The notes under the pieces: model-generated
What the model saw: only the letters and a program-made list of their open reading frames with translations
What the model was told of the DNA's origin: nothing
Databases searched by the model: none
Made by a program: the position numbers and the translations under genes
Shown here: positions 10,975-23,195 of the stretch, in pieces
Layout of the letters: every line of letters begins with the position of its first letter
Numbering within the stretch: the first letter of the stretch is position 1
Assembly (NCBI GenBank): GCA_026018925.1
Contig: JAKSZU010000003.1
Coordinates: forward strand, 188,515,639 to 188,579,638
Direction of reading: 5' to 3'
Source of the DNA: Tupaia tana
Taxonomy: Eukaryota; Chordata; Mammalia; Scandentia; Tupaiidae
Length of the DNA stretch: 64,000 nt

Positions 10975-11290
10975 GTTTTGCTAGGCCATTTGTAAGTTGT
11001 AGGCATACTAACATTTCATTCCTAAATACTTCAGCTTTATTTCCTAAGAAAAAGACATTTTTCTACATAACCACAGTATCAGTCAAGACATTTAACACTG
11101 ATAGAAAATGTCCTAAAACACAATTCATATTTAAATTTCCCTTACTGTTCCCAAATGTCTTTTACAGATCTTTAATTTCAGGGGCTAATCAGAACATATA
11201 CATTACATTTTGTTGTCATCTCTCTTTAGTCTTCTTAGCCTAGGACAGTTTCCTTAGAGAATTTTCCATGATCTACATCAAGTTGTTTCC
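10975..11290 (-). repeat. Old L1 3' UTR fragment, antisense
   Basis: It contains catttcattcctaaatactt, acatttttctacataaccac and tatttaaatttcccttactg, then tacattttgttgtcatctct, all in antisense order for an ancient L1 3' end. Confidence 0.6.
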
Positions 11291-11329
11291 TTCCATTTAA
11301 TTTTATATTAAATGATGAGAATACCACAG

Positions 11330-12190
11330 ATTTATCAAAAAAATTCAAAAATATCAAATATACCAAGATTTTTCTAGATAACTGTGTAAATGACATAAAC
11401 ATAAAATTTATAGAAGGAGAGATGTAAAATATTCACTTATTAGGAATTTTAAAAATGCAAAAGAGAGTAGTCTTGACCTACCAATGACATACCATTTAAC
11501 ACCTAATAAAACAATAAGTTTGTTTTAAAATGGCATCATCTACTTTTGGCAAGACTACCATGAAACTACTTTATTCATTCACTGCAAGAGGCAATGACAG
11601 TTGACATAACATTTTCAGAATGTAATATTACAATACTTAGCAAACATCACTCTGATTCACATTCTTTGATTTGGCAATTCCTTAGAAATGAACTCTAAGT
11701 CAATAACTGCACAGAAATAAAGCTATTTTATATACTTATAGATGTTTCTCATTGTGTAGCTATATTATCCAACAGCTAGAAACAATATGATTGCCTAACA
11801 TTAGGAGAATGGTCCAATGAAGTATATGATATCTATAGCAATTTAAAAATGGTGAGGAAAGGGGACCAGCAGGTGGTGTGGTGGTTAAGGCGCTGGACAC
11901 TCCCACATGGCCGACCAGGGTTCAAGTCCTGAATCTGGTGGCTTGCTTTCTCGCTTCCTCTCTCTCTCACTCTCACCCTCTCTCTCTCTCTCTGGTCAAA
12001 CGAAAAAATAAATGAATAAATAAAATAAAATAAATAATTATAAAAAAAATTTTTTTTAAATGGTGAGGAAAAAACACAGAAACATGGGGAGATATAATAC
12101 TGTGAAACAGAATGCACAATACAACCCTGAACGTCTTTGCAGCTTGCAGGCAACAAAGTGAGAATTATGCTACACCAGGATGATGGGATT
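11330..12190 (+). repeat. Old L1 remnant, split by a SINE
   Basis: A-rich sequence with L1-like phrases (gacctaccaatgacatacca; gcaattccttagaaatgaac; attatccaacagctagaaac) is interrupted at 11861-12057 by a short-form SINE. It is too decayed to place precisely. Confidence 0.45.
11861..12057 (+). mobile_element. tRNA-derived SINE, short form
   Basis: The head ggggaccagcaggtggtgtg, with ggttcaagtcctgaatctgg as B box, leads directly to a tctctctctc tract and an aataaataaaataaaa tail. The middle body of the long form is absent. A perfect TSD, aaatggtgaggaaa, lies at 11847-11860 and 12058-12071, so the short form is a mobilised element and not a deletion product. Confidence 0.9.
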
Positions 12191-12620
12191 ATGTATTTTA
12201 AGATTTAAAACCATTTTTTAACTGCTTTTTAATGACTTTTTAAAGCTTTCTCTCTGCTTAAAGCTCCCAATTCTCCCTCTCTATTGAGCTAACATACCTT
12301 CTCACTGAGGGAATAAAACTCCCTCATCCTCCACATCCTGCAAAATCTACACTAACACGCACTGCTGTCTCCACCCTGCTAGGGTCCAGCTACCTCCAGA
12401 TGTTATACACCTGTCACTGCAAGAGATAAGGGCCATGCTATCCCTGACAGCACTGGAACAAACTCCATAAGGGAAAAAGTTGGGAGTCTCTCAGAGGGCT
12501 TTTCTAAGAACCCAAGCAAAGAGTGATTCTATCTCTCAAAGTACTTTTACAAGACACACACACAAACAATTCAGCTACCCTAGTATTTTTGTCTAAACAC
12601 CTGTTAACCCTGGATAAGCT
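12191..12620. other. Intron with possible decayed LTR
   Basis: The phrase gggaataaaactccctcatc around 12310 resembles the poly(A) region of some retroviral LTRs, but no TG..CA boundaries or TSD were found. Otherwise nothing. Confidence 0.25.
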
Positions 12621-12639
12621 GTAAAGAATAGCTACCACT

Positions 12640-12900
12640 TATGGTGGCCCTGCCATGTGCTGAGTACCTTATGTATATGACGTACAATTACACAAGAGCT
12701 GCTATTACATACACTGAGTCACTATTACATGTCCATAAAATATTACTACATGAGATACCATTATGTACACATTTGCTAGGTAAGCACCTCACGCACATCC
12801 CTAATGCCATGAGGTAGTGGTATTCTTCACTTAAAAGAAGTCTAGGCTCTGAGAGGTTAAATACCTATTTTGTTGCAGGTCATCCATCTAACAGTAAATG
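12640..12900 (-). repeat. MIR or L2-type remnant, antisense
   Basis: Reverse MIR landmarks are gccatgtgctgagtacctta, gccatgaggtagtggtattc and taggctctgagaggttaaat, disrupted in the middle by an AT-rich segment with repeated ctattaca. Confidence 0.55.
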
Positions 12901-15900
12901 TCAACTCAGTATATCCACCCTGGCCTATCTACCCATAGTTCCCAAGGATGGCCAATAGCCTGAGTGTCACTTGTATATGACTATGCTATATATGGAAGTC
13001 TCCTGACAGCTGTGGCCCCCTGCCCCTCACCTCTCCACATATCTGCCCCACTTTCACTTAGAGACAGAAAAGGTGGCTACTCGGGACTGATGAACTCATG
13101 ATAGACCCATATATAACAGGATTTTATGTTTAATAAAGTGGATATGTTAAGTCTACCAAGAAACTCAAACTCATGTCCCCACATCTTCACTGAGTAGACC
13201 ACACAGTTAGGGATGCTGCAGCTTGATCTCAGAGTCTGTGGAGCCCCACTGTGATCCCGGGGGCAAAACTTCCCCAAACTTAAAGAGCCATTTTCTCCAA
13301 GCCGGGTGGCCAGAACATAAACGAAAACTAACACATTTATAGTGTATATCTATTTGTGTAAAGTAAGAAAGAGAAAAGGATAAATATGTACACCCTGACA
13401 CACATAAGGATATTCAGAGAATTTCAGAAAGGGTATATAATAAACTGTTCATGTTTAAAATGCTTATTATGTGGATATTGAATGCCAGGCACTGTTCTGA
13501 GTAGAGGTTAAGTTATGCTTGGCCACAAAGGGGCAGACTGTGGCTACTCCTTCCATTTCTGTTCTCAGAAATTCTGGATTTGGTCCTTTATAGACAGGTC
13601 TGCACTAACAAAACAAGATGTTGCCATGATATTCCAGATAACAGCAATTACGGCAAGGAGGTGCTCCTGATAGAAGATAGGATAGAAACTTTCTCACTCA
13701 GCCTTAGGGGAGCTTACTTAATTTTCCCTTTTAATACTTCTCTGGCTTGACTTTATGGATTTATTGGTTAAAAAATGTAAGGACAATTGAAGAAAACCAA
13801 AAACAAAACCAGGTTCTGAAAGTCAGAGGAGCAGTGGCTTTTTATTTCCATGAGAAAAATAAGCTAAAATATTTTCAAGTGAAATAAATGCTTCATGACA
13901 GTGAGTTTTAAATATTAAGTAAATATTTATATGACACCAAAGAATATGTTTTACATGCTGTACTCACACAATACATTAAAGAAAACTTCTGCTCAAAACA
14001 GGAAAGAGGAAGCAGCAATTAATTCCCTCAGAGAGATTAGTCTGTGATAGCTTTATCTTCCCAGAGTCAACAATGCAAATCAGAAACATCCAAGAGGAGA
14101 GGCTTGGGACTGTCTGTTTCACTCTGTATGTCATCTAATCAGAAGAGCCCTGGTGACATTTCAAGATTAGCATCTCAAGGTTAATGTAAACAGTTTTGGT
14201 CTTCTTTTTCTTTACTTCTGAGTGATCTTTGCTGGGTTCACTGCAGAGCTTATACTCTGCCCAGTTGTGAAGACTGCAGATAGGTTGTGCTTTATAGAAA
14301 AAAAAATGAAGACAGCAGACATCGATTGGGCAGGAGCAGCAGCACTAGGTGTAAACTCAGGTAAAATAGTCATTGTTGAACAATGGGAGAAAAGAGGGCA
14401 GCCCCCCAACTCTACCACCCCATGTTTTCTGATGCCCAGCAGGCTGTGCTGAAGGCTGGGAAGCACCGATGAACAGAGATATCACTGAAGCAGAAAGTCT
14501 GCTCACCTCGTCTACATTCGTTCACTTTTTGATTCCCTTCATCAGCCATTCATGTTAGAGTTACATGTTAGAGTTGCACTACAACTTTACTGCATGTCTC
14601 TGGTACCCAGGAAAAGTCACCACTTCCAGGAAGAAGCCACAGAGCAAAAACCCTCCAGGCAGACCTGCTAAAAGCTCAGAGTGTTCTCAGCCTGGGAAAT
14701 CAGCCAATTGGGACACCAGCCAAGGGTGGGGCACCTGCCTCCCTGCTAGTGCCAGTGATGGTCTGAGATGAATCACAGGAAACTGAGCTATTGCTGAATT
14801 CTTGGGCACTTGAGCACCGTGGAACTCATGTTCCATTGGGTCAGGTCCTGCTATTGATCATTTTTCTAAGAAGCTGTATTAAAATGTGCTTGCATCATAA
14901 GACTTCTGTGGCAGAAGCCTTAGCAGGTGTGTGTCTATTGCCAGATGCTAGCTGGTGGACATGGGAAGAGGGCAGTGTCAATGCCAAGTAAAGTTTGGTA
15001 CTCCTCTCTCAAATACCAACCCTTTTACTGTCATAGGAGTTGCAGCCAAAAAGGTGACAGGGTTTAGTTATTGAAACAATCACCCCATTTAAGTGCTGTT
15101 TGTATCAGTCAACCCCTATCATCCAGTCGGCAGCAGAGTTCAGGAAGGTTAAAGCAGAGTGAGCTAAAAATCATACCCTCTGATACCTGAGTGGCCTCTA
15201 CCTACCTCATCTTGGGATCCATAAAGCATCTCGAAATTAAGTGCCTATACAAGTTCCCCAAATACTACAATGAACCAACTTTTTGTTTTCCCCAAACTCT
15301 TTCTACGCTAAGGTAGTTTCAAGCTTTCACTAACTGTACATTTAAAATTAAAAGGAAAACCATGACCTCTCTCAGTAAGATCTGTGTCCTGAGCAGGGTT
15401 CCCTGAAGCTGAGTATTTCTTGGACTACTGAGAGAAAAAGAGTTTCAGAGAACCAGAGGATAAGAAGAAAATAAAAAGCATTAAAAGAATGGTAAGGCAA
15501 AGGCAAAGAAAAATAAAGAGGATAAAAAGAAGTAATGATGATTATTAAGTCACAAAGCCTAGGTTGGTAGTTGACTAAATGAGCCCCATGCTTTCTCAGA
15601 AAGCAGATGTACTTGTCTTATACAACACAAACTATACTTCCTGGTCTTTTTGTTCCTATAAGCTTGCCCTTTCTCCACTCTCCTACCTCTTAATTCAGGC
15701 TATCTAGTCTCCAGGGCAGGGTACTACAGTGATGGAGCTTCCTTAGGAAACCTCACAGAGGTGAGCAGGCCTCATGTCTTTCCACAGAAACAGCTGTAAT
15801 TGCCATAGTTCTTGTGGAACTTATATTTTTTTCCTTTGGCTTCAAAAACCTGCTTAAATTAGACTTTTTCTTATAAGTTTTACATTCCACTGAGACAGTG

Positions 15901-16371
15901 ACCTAAACTCTATACACAGAGAGTGGGATCAGAAGGTCCAAAGCAATAATGCTTTTAATAACTGAAAGCGACTCATCATCCAACCCCTGATCCTTTAGGG
16001 TTTACAGGCTCCGACATCCACACACTCACACATACACATGCAGTGTCCCCTCCCACATCCCAATCTGGCACCATTCTCTAGCCAGGGGACATTATAATCT
16101 GGGAAACCTGCCAGATTTCCAGTTTATCCAGGCCTTAGGGCCTTGGCAAGTCCCATCTACCCATGAGCTGTCTTCCACAGTGATATGAGAATGTTGGGAA
16201 AGAACACTCACTATGTGAGGAGAAAAATCTATTACTAATAGCTCTTGCAACCAACAGAGACACCATCTTAAAGTTGTGCTGCATATCTACAAATTCCCAT
16301 ACAGAGAAAGTGAAAAATGCCAAGAGGAAAAGACGAGAAATCCTCCTCCTGCCCTTTGTTAAGTGAATCTC
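12901..16371. other. Intron, mostly unique sequence
   Basis: There are about 3.4 kb without a clear mobile element. A weak L2/MIR phrase (atgccaggcactgttctgag) lies at 13482-13501. A stretch at 14000-14110 has aggaagcagcaattaattcc and agctttatcttcccag, which could be regulatory but has no further support. No exon with a recognisable product was found. Confidence 0.4.
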
Positions 16372-16388
16372 AGAAAATATTCTGAGGC

Positions 16389-16683
16389 GGGACCAGCAGT
16401 TAGCGTAATGGCTATATCGCTGGATTCCCATGTAGTCAACCGCGGTTCGCGTCCCAGACCCGGTGGCTTAAACTCACGCCGGATGTGTGTGCGTGCGTGC
16501 CCAAGATCCCGAGAGGAGAATGGAGGAGAAGGAATTGCGGCGTGGCCAACCCCTCTGGGGGTGATTTCTCGCTTTCTGTCTCTCTCTGTCTTTCTGGTGA
16601 GCGCACGCACTCTGTAGCTAAAAAACAACAGCAATAACAACAACAACAACAACAAAAACTCTCCAAAAAAAGAAAAAAAAAAA
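16389..16683 (+). mobile_element. tRNA-derived SINE, long form
   Basis: A perfect 17-bp TSD, agaaaatattctgaggc, lies at 16372-16388 and 16684-16700. The 3' tail is unusual, built of caacaacaacaac units between the body and the final A-rich run. Confidence 0.92.
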
Positions 16684-16700
16684 AGAAAATATTCTGAGGC

Positions 16701-17263
16701 CACAGAACTTAAGAAAGATCCAGTTATGATGATTCTTAGTCTAATGAAGTAAAAGTGGACATCAAATACCCCATATGCTTAAGCTATCTTTACCAGAGGG
16801 AAGATATTTCTTGCCACAGGTCCTGCCTTGAATCTCAACTAGACTTCTTGGTAAATATTCTTGGTTACCAGGGCCTGGGGAAAAACAGGTGTGGCTCATG
16901 ATTACCTAACTTCTTTCCCAAGAACACAACCTACCATCCCTTCCTGCCATCAGGGCATCCTAGTAGTTGTGATTTAGAAGGTGGCACCTTCTATAAGTAG
17001 GTTTAAGCTTAACTAGGAATAAGTAGCAAAGGTTGGACAGGGGTTAAGGTCTACCATACAGTTTTAAGAATCAAAGAATCCCCAACAACAGATCAGCACT
17101 GCCCCTGGCCAAAGCGATCTCCCATATCTATGAAGTACTAGTGAGTCTGACTACTCCTAACAGGTCATGAGTTGCTCAAGAGTAGAACTGAAATCCATTC
17201 AAAGGCAAAATGAGGGGGGAGGACCACAGTTTCTTGGAGAAATAAGAAAGGGTTGAATGAAAG
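16701..17263. other. Intron with no recognised element
   Basis: No exon, repeat family or strong structural signal was seen. Confidence 0.5.
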
Positions 17264-17765
17264 GTACGGTAGTCAACCTCCAAGATGACGTCCTGGTATT
17301 CCCATCCTTTTGTAGTCCCCTCCTACAATGAATAGGGATGACATGCTGACGAAGAAGATTCTGCAGAAATGATAGGGTGTGTTTTCTGAGGCTGGGTCAT
17401 AGCAGACATAGCAACTTTCACCTTATTCTCTTTTGAATCACTAACTCTGGGAAAAATTATCTGCCATGTCATGAGGACACTCAGGCAGCCCTATCGTGAG
17501 GTCCATCTGGTGAGAAACTGAAGCATCCTGTCAACAGTCAACATTGATTCAGCCCTATTTCAGCCATGTTGGAATCTGCTCCTGTAGCCCCTGTCAAGCC
17601 TTCAGTTGATCAATATCTTTACTAACCCTCATGAGAGGCCAAGAGCCAGAACCACCCAACTAAGGTTGTTCCTCAATTCCAGACTCACAGAAACTATGAG
17701 ATATTAAATATTTATTGTCCTAGGCTGCTAAACTTGGAAAATTTATTATCTAACAATAGGTACTT
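17264..17765 (+). mobile_element. MLT1-like MaLR LTR
   Basis: The start tacggtagtcaacctccaag and the end cacagaaactatgagatatt, gtcctaggctgctaaacttg and tctaacaatag are MLT1 hallmarks. It is a diverged LTR with no internal region beside it. Confidence 0.75.
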
Positions 17766-18387
17766 AATTTAAGAGGTAACAGACAAACTATCAGGAAAGA
17801 CATAGAGTAAACAATGTTTTAACTGTAGGAATTGTTCACTGAATCAATACTCACTGAGTATGTGTCAGGTGCTGAGTACTGTGCCTATGGGAGAGAGACA
17901 GAGGAAGAAGAAATACTAGGATAGGCCAGGTGGTGTTCCACTCAGCACATAGAAACCAGGGCCTATGCACAAGTGAGGCTGACCTGGCTCCTGAGAGCTG
18001 GGAATTCAGACACTGGCAAAGTGCCGGTATCCTACAAAATAAAATGATCCCTGTTGCATCCAGCTCCACTGTGTTAGCTTTATCCCTTAAGCTGGAAGCT
18101 TTAAACCTTATTAAAACATAAATCCTCTGGAAGGGCCATTATGAGTTTAATATGGATGAATTTCAGATCCTTTTGGGAGAGGTTGTGCTTCCCAAATAGG
18201 AAAATTACAGGGCAGGAAGCGTTGTAGAGCTTACAGAGAAAGGGTGGCAGGAGATACATTTTGGAAATTTCACAGCCAAAGGCTCATGGTTGCTTAGCAT
18301 ATCTAAACAAAAGGTAAAATCCATTGAATAATTGAATATTAGAAATAATAGGTGTCAGTGACTACACAATGGTAGATTAAAACATAC
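17766..18387. other. Intron with no recognised element
   Basis: I see no supported feature. A short phrase near 17850 (cactgagtatgtgtcaggtg) may be a trace of L2 or MIR. Confidence 0.4.
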
Positions 18388-18506
18388 ATGGGTCTTCAAA
18401 AAGGTCATGGAAATGCACATGATTAAAATACTATATAGGTTTTAATATGTTTTGCACCAAAACAAACTTTCTCTTTACATTTTACCATGAACTTTTTGAT
18501 GTCTTC
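18388..18506 (+). mobile_element. Mariner-like MITE, second family, complete
   Basis: Terminal inverted repeats are gtcttcaaaaaggtcatgga and ccatgaactttttgatgtct. The centre has gttttgcaccaaaacaaact. This is the clearest copy of the family in the window. Confidence 0.65.
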
Positions 18507-18534
18507 GTATATATTTTTGACTACATCTCAAAAG

Positions 18535-18660
18535 GATCTTATACGATTGGTGTTATTATCTCTACTAAACACATGAGGAAATGGGGGCTAAGAAAATCTA
18601 AGTGATTCAGCACATGGCACATGGTCATTTAGTAGAATTTGATTTTGTCCCCAAATCAGT
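18535..18660 (-). repeat. MIR, antisense
   Basis: Landmarks are ttattatctctactaaacac, atgaggaaatgggggctaag and gatttagtag-like decay products. A short GT-rich microsatellite follows at 18799-18850. Confidence 0.65.
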
Positions 18661-18902
18661 TGGACTCCTAAGTTCATATCATATCACACACCACACACAC
18701 TGAAGAGTATGAAATGTACGTTTCTCCCTTTTTATCCCATGTAGAAAAGGGAGTAAAAACAAGAAAGCTCAAGCATGCTGTTGATTTTTTTCTATTGGTC
18801 TGTGTGTGTGTGTATAACAAATATATGTGTGTGTATGTGTATATAGGTATGTTTGTTTTGTTAATAAACTTTACTTCTCAAATGCTATAAATTTCAAACT
18901 TC

Positions 18903-18961
18903 CGAGTCATCGGAAAAGTCATGACGTGTCTTTCTACGCAAAAAATACCAACGACCCAGTA
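18903..18961 (+). mobile_element. Mariner-type MITE, right arm mostly lost
   Basis: The left arm tcatcggaaaagtcatgacg and loop ctacgcaaaaaa are intact, but the right arm is reduced to caacgacccagta. It belongs to the 74-bp family seen at 3629. Confidence 0.6.
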
Positions 18962-19829
18962 TGTGAAAAATTATTAGCAGACTGGAATTGGAGAGGTCAA
19001 TTTTTTCAAGTGTATATGGGGTTTGATAAGAAATTCTGAAAACTTTCTTTGGAAACCATGGTGCTGGCAAAGTAATAAAAAATTGAAACTCACAAAGACA
19101 ACTCTCTCTCACACTGTAATACAGACACCAGGGAGCACCTGTGGGTGACAAGAGAAGACGAGAGGCCCTACTTTCAGCTCATTTGTACTGACTTTGGTTG
19201 CTTCATACAGAGCTCTGAAAGGCAGGATAAGTTAGGTGATGCAGGAGCAAATATAATCATCAAACACGAACAACCTACAGGAACAAAAAGTCTAGATCTC
19301 CTTGAACCAGGCAAGGAAGAAAGTTTCAGATCAAAGTGTTTTCTAAATCTGATCTAAACCATCTTGTGTCCAGCAAGAACACTGGCCATGAAGAAAGTCT
19401 GTTCTTCAAGGTTGGTCCCCTCCTTAGCCCTGAGGGTATAAAGATTGAAGTTAATGTTTCTATTTTTAAAATAAACATTCTTTTTGCCCCAGCAGAAAGC
19501 ACTTAGTAAAGACTCAGGTCAAATATACTACTGAAAAATCAGAAGTGAGAAGTTGAAATACTGTATTTGTGAATATGTGTCTATTCTTAAGGCAGAACTA
19601 AAATGAAGTCATGACACCGTATCTTTGGTTTTTTTCAAACCAACTTTCTGAGAAACAAAGATTGCAGTATTCAAGAAGGCATCTGTCCTTCATTGTAGAG
19701 CTGCCCTGGCTTATGATTTTTTTTTTTTTAAATCCTACTATCTCTTCTGTCAATCATGGGAAGAGCAGGGCAGTAACCCTCCTCTTGTAAGAGAAACTTG
19801 CTGATTTTCAAAAGCTCACACAATATTTT
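18962..19829. other. Intron with no recognised element
   Basis: Apparently unique sequence; no feature supported. Confidence 0.4.
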
Positions 19830-19935
19830 TACCCCTGGGGGGTGATTTTTCCCTTTCTATTTCTCTGTCTCTGTCTTTCTGGCAAGCACATGTGCTCTAT
19901 AGCAAAAACCTCTAAAAAAAATTATTTTTTAAAGC
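19830..19935 (+). mobile_element. tRNA-derived SINE, 5'-truncated
   Basis: Only the 3' third is present: cccctggggggtgatttttc, ctgtctctgtctttctggca, tatagcaaaaacctct and an A-rich end. The head is missing. Confidence 0.8.
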
Positions 19936-20096
19936 CCAGAAGAGGAATGGTTCTTCCTTTTCAAAGACACAATGGTCATAGTCTGTTGTCAAATCTGAAT
20001 TAGAACACAGAAGAACCTAGATTCATCCCATTAATATAATTCAATTAACATTTTCTTCTAAATGAACTAAATTCTGAGGTCTTCTTCTTATAATAA

Positions 20097-20626
20097 TAGT
20101 AATTCTCACACTTAGGCATGCATCAGAATTACTTGTAGGGCTTACTGAAACATATATTGCTGGACTGCATCTCCAGAGTTTCCAATTCAGCAGGTCTGAG
20201 GAAGGGCTGAGAATTTCTTTTCACATCAGACGGGTAATGTGGGTAACAAGGTTTGAAGGAAGCCCATCTCAAACAATAGTATGAAAACCCAATTATTGGG
20301 ATCAGCAGTTGGCGTAATGGCTATGTCGCTGGACTCCCATGTAATCAACCACGATTCAAGTCCCGGACCCAGTGACTTAAACTCACGCCAGGCGTGTGTG
20401 CGTGCGTGCCCAAGATCCCAAGAGGAGAATGAAGGAGAAGGGACTGCGTACACTTTCTGTCTCTCTTGCGAGCACAGGTGCCCTAAAGCAAAAAAAAAAA
20501 AAAAAAGAAGAAGAAGAAAAGAAAACCCAATCAAGTTTATAAACCATAAAAGAATTCTGAAATTTTGATTTCTAATATATTCACAAGTGGTGCCAATGCT
20601 GCTGGTCTAAGGTCACATCTTGAGCA
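20097..20626 (+). mobile_element. hAT (MER5A-like) element split by an insertion
   Basis: The left part, 20097-20217, has gtaattctcacacttaggca, gcatcagaattacttgtagg and aattcagcaggtctgaggaa. The right part, 20564-20626, continues with tgatttctaatatattcaca and ccaatgctgctggtctaagg. About 346 bp lie between, of which the SINE at 20294-20520 explains only part. Confidence 0.75.
20294..20520 (+). mobile_element. tRNA-derived SINE, long form with internal deletion
   Basis: The head gggatcagcagttggcgtaa is intact. The body jumps from gagaagggactgcg straight to the ctttctgtctctct end, losing the gtggccatcccccctggggg block. TSD gaaaacccaat lies at 20283-20293 and 20521-20531. Confidence 0.85.
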
Positions 20627-20642
20627 ATATCTAGATCCCATT

Positions 20643-20914
20643 ACTTTTTTTTTTTTTTGGAACACATTTTTGCAATAGAGCACCTGCGCTCGCCAGAAAG
20701 ACAGAGACAGACAGAAAGACAGAAAGCAAGAAATCACCCCCCCCCCAGGGGGGATGGCCATGCTGCAATCCCTTCTCCTCCATTTTCCTCTCGGGATCTT
20801 GGATATGCACGCACACACACCTGGTGTGAATTTAAGCCACTGGGTCTGGGGCTCAAACCGCGGTCTACTATATGCGAGTCCAGCGACAGCCATTACGCCA
20901 ACTGCTGGTCGCCG
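20643..20914 (-). mobile_element. tRNA-derived SINE, long form
   Basis: TSD ctagatcccatt lies at 20631-20642 and 20915-20926. It is in opposite orientation to the copy at 20294, about 120 bp away. Confidence 0.9.
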
Positions 20915-20984
20915 CTAGATCCCATTTTCAATCTTATCTGAACCCTCTAAAAGTGACCATTTTTAAATTGAGCTAGACAACCAA

Positions 20985-21290
20985 TCTCACCATTACAAGA
21001 AAAAAAATAGACATACAGATTAATAGAAGAAAATACAAAAATTAGGCTATATAAATGCATTAAATTAATTTTCAAAAAGACAGGCAGTTCAATGGAGAAA
21101 TGACAATCTTTTCAACAAACAGTGCTGGAACAATTAGATATCCACCCATATGCATAAAAAAGCATATATCTATACTTTATACCATATATAATAAACTTAA
21201 AAGATTATATACAAAAATATTACACCTAAAACTACAAAACATCTGGAGAAAAATAGAAAATCTTTGTGCCTTTTGGGTTAGGTAATGATT
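20985..21290 (+). repeat. L1 ORF2 fragment
   Basis: Phrases such as gaaatgacaatcttttcaac, aacagtgctggaacaattag, atccacccatatgcataaaa and aacatctggagaaaaataga match the reverse-transcriptase ORF of L1 in sense orientation. The frame is broken. Confidence 0.7.
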
Positions 21291-22250
21291 TATTAGCCAT
21301 CACCCTAATTCTTCAAAACAGAATTACATGGGATGACTTAGTGTATTTCAAGTCACTCGTGGTTCTGAGATTGTCCAAATGTGTTCCACCCAAATTAACA
21401 AGGTATTTGCATTAAACATGCAATGCCTGGACTCCATAGCCATGAAGAAGGAACATCTAAACCAAGTACTTCTCAGGCAATGTAATACAAATGCTAAAAT
21501 TTCAGAACAGGTCTGAAGTTATTTTAGAGCTAGCATTATTTGAGAATTTCATTATCTCAACCACCACTCAGTAATGTCAAGAAAGGTAAATAGCTTGGCT
21601 CTCTTATTCATGACATTAAATTAGCTTTCAGGGTAAACTCAGCCTACCGGGTCAAACAAGTCCTTATACCATACTCCGTAGTTTTATTTGGCTGTGTTTT
21701 GTCCTATTAGTTTATAAGTTCTTTAAAAAACAGAAACTGTTGGTTTAATAGAATCTTGGTATTATGTGGCTTGTTATGGCTTAAGCAAAGCATTTTCAGA
21801 GTTATTACATTTTTGACAAAAGTATTCCTGGAAAGCTGCATGTCAATGAACTTCCTATCAATCAAATCCAATTCTAAAAGTACTTTAAATGCTATATAAA
21901 GGAGCCCCATGGTAAGTACTTTTGAAGAGTGACTACACTTTTCAGTAATACTAATAATTACATCTTAATCAACTGCTTAGTAAATCTAAAGTTTAACATA
22001 GCAATTTCAATATATAATAGAGGTTGTTTTATGTTTCTTTAATTTGAACCTTTAACAAAGAAGCCTGGAGAATTTTATTATACATTCTGTTTATAGTTAA
22101 TGTTCCTTTATAATGCATACTTTTGTAAAAAGGAGGGATGTTTTATTGCTTTAAATGTGGGGTACTTCTGTGTTGAGCTAATGAGAGAGGGGGTGGGGGA
22201 AGAGAGAAAGAGTGAGCACATCACAGTGAAAACTTGAGTATGCTTACAAG
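21291..22250. other. Intron with no recognised element
   Basis: Apparently unique. At 22045-22130 a run of AT-rich motifs (gaacctttaacaaagaagcc) could be regulatory; this is weak. Confidence 0.4.
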
Positions 22251-22254
22251 GTCC

Positions 22255-22400
22255 AAAGGCAGCATGGCATAATGAAATAAGCATCATTATTATGAGTTGG
22301 GGCCTCGGCTGTGTGCTACTAGATGAGTTCCTTCCCTGCTGTGGGCTTCAGTTTGTTTATCTCTATGTTAGAAATATCAGACTAGGGATTTGCAAATCCT
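22255..22400 (+). repeat. MIR
   Basis: Phrases aaggcagcatggcataatga, ctgtgtgctactagatgagt and gggcttcagtttgtttatct follow MIR order. The rest of 22400-22980 has no named element. Confidence 0.6.
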
Positions 22401-22989
22401 TCTAATCTGTGGTATTCTAGGATTTTACAGTTCTCTGTAGAGTCTGGATCATCTGAAGTTGTCATTGTATAGTCCTAGAACCACTTTATTAGTGCTTTAA
22501 TCCAGCTTGGCACAATCTCAGAGAAAGAGGTGTGAGAGTACAGAGCTCACCATGTATGGTTGAATAGGTTGTACACTGTATAAAAGCTCTTAGCCTTTGC
22601 GATATTTACCTCCAGCACAGGTTTGCATTTGCTCAGCTGGGGCTCCTGTCTTGTTAGATGCTGCATGGTCTAACCTGGCCCTAGTGAGACCAAAACCTTT
22701 AAACCTAAGGGCAGCAGAGCACAAATCTTTTAGTCAACACCTAAGTGTGGTTCCATACCCAAAGGGTCACACTTCTGGATCCACAGGTGCCTTAGGTGTG
22801 GCATGGAGACCGGAAACACATACTGCCTCATTTCAATAAGGCAGGCAGGGTTGAGGGGGAAACTGTAGAAGCCCAAAGACTTGCAAGGCAGAGGGACATA
22901 TCTGAGATAACTGACTAGAACACTACTTCCTGTGCCATCTACATGAAGTTGGTTCCTAGATGACCTCATTCTTCTCTAGAGTCTTGGGT

Positions 22990-23195
22990 TAAGATTGCCT
23001 AGAGCAATGCTTTCAAGTCCTGGCTGCTTATCAGAGTCACCTGGGAAGTTGGCACAATCACAGACTGGAGAGACTCCCCAAATCCCCTTGGATGAAGCAT
23101 AAAACTCTGTTATTTTCACTAGTTTCTCAAGACATTTGTTGCACCTGGCACAGTACCAAGGACATTAAAGTGTTTGAAGAACACTGGTTTAGGGG
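22990..23195 (+). repeat. hAT (MER5/MER20-type) fragment
   Basis: Landmarks are gcttatcagagtcacctggg, gactccccaaatccccttgg and gtgtttgaagaacactggtt at the end, giving an overall hAT-Charlie MITE layout. Confidence 0.5.

Noticed and set aside
12300-12330. LTR poly(A)-like gggaataaaactccctcatc
   Set aside because: No LTR boundaries, primer-binding site or target duplication could be found around it.
14500-14560. Donor-like GTGAGC after ACGAATGTAGACGAG on the minus strand
   Set aside because: The preceding codons do not match the PRKCE exon expected upstream and contain no long open frame.
16389-16460. tRNA gene candidates at the SINE heads
   Set aside because: A and B boxes are present, but no full cloverleaf or mature tRNA ends, and every copy is joined to the SINE body and tail.
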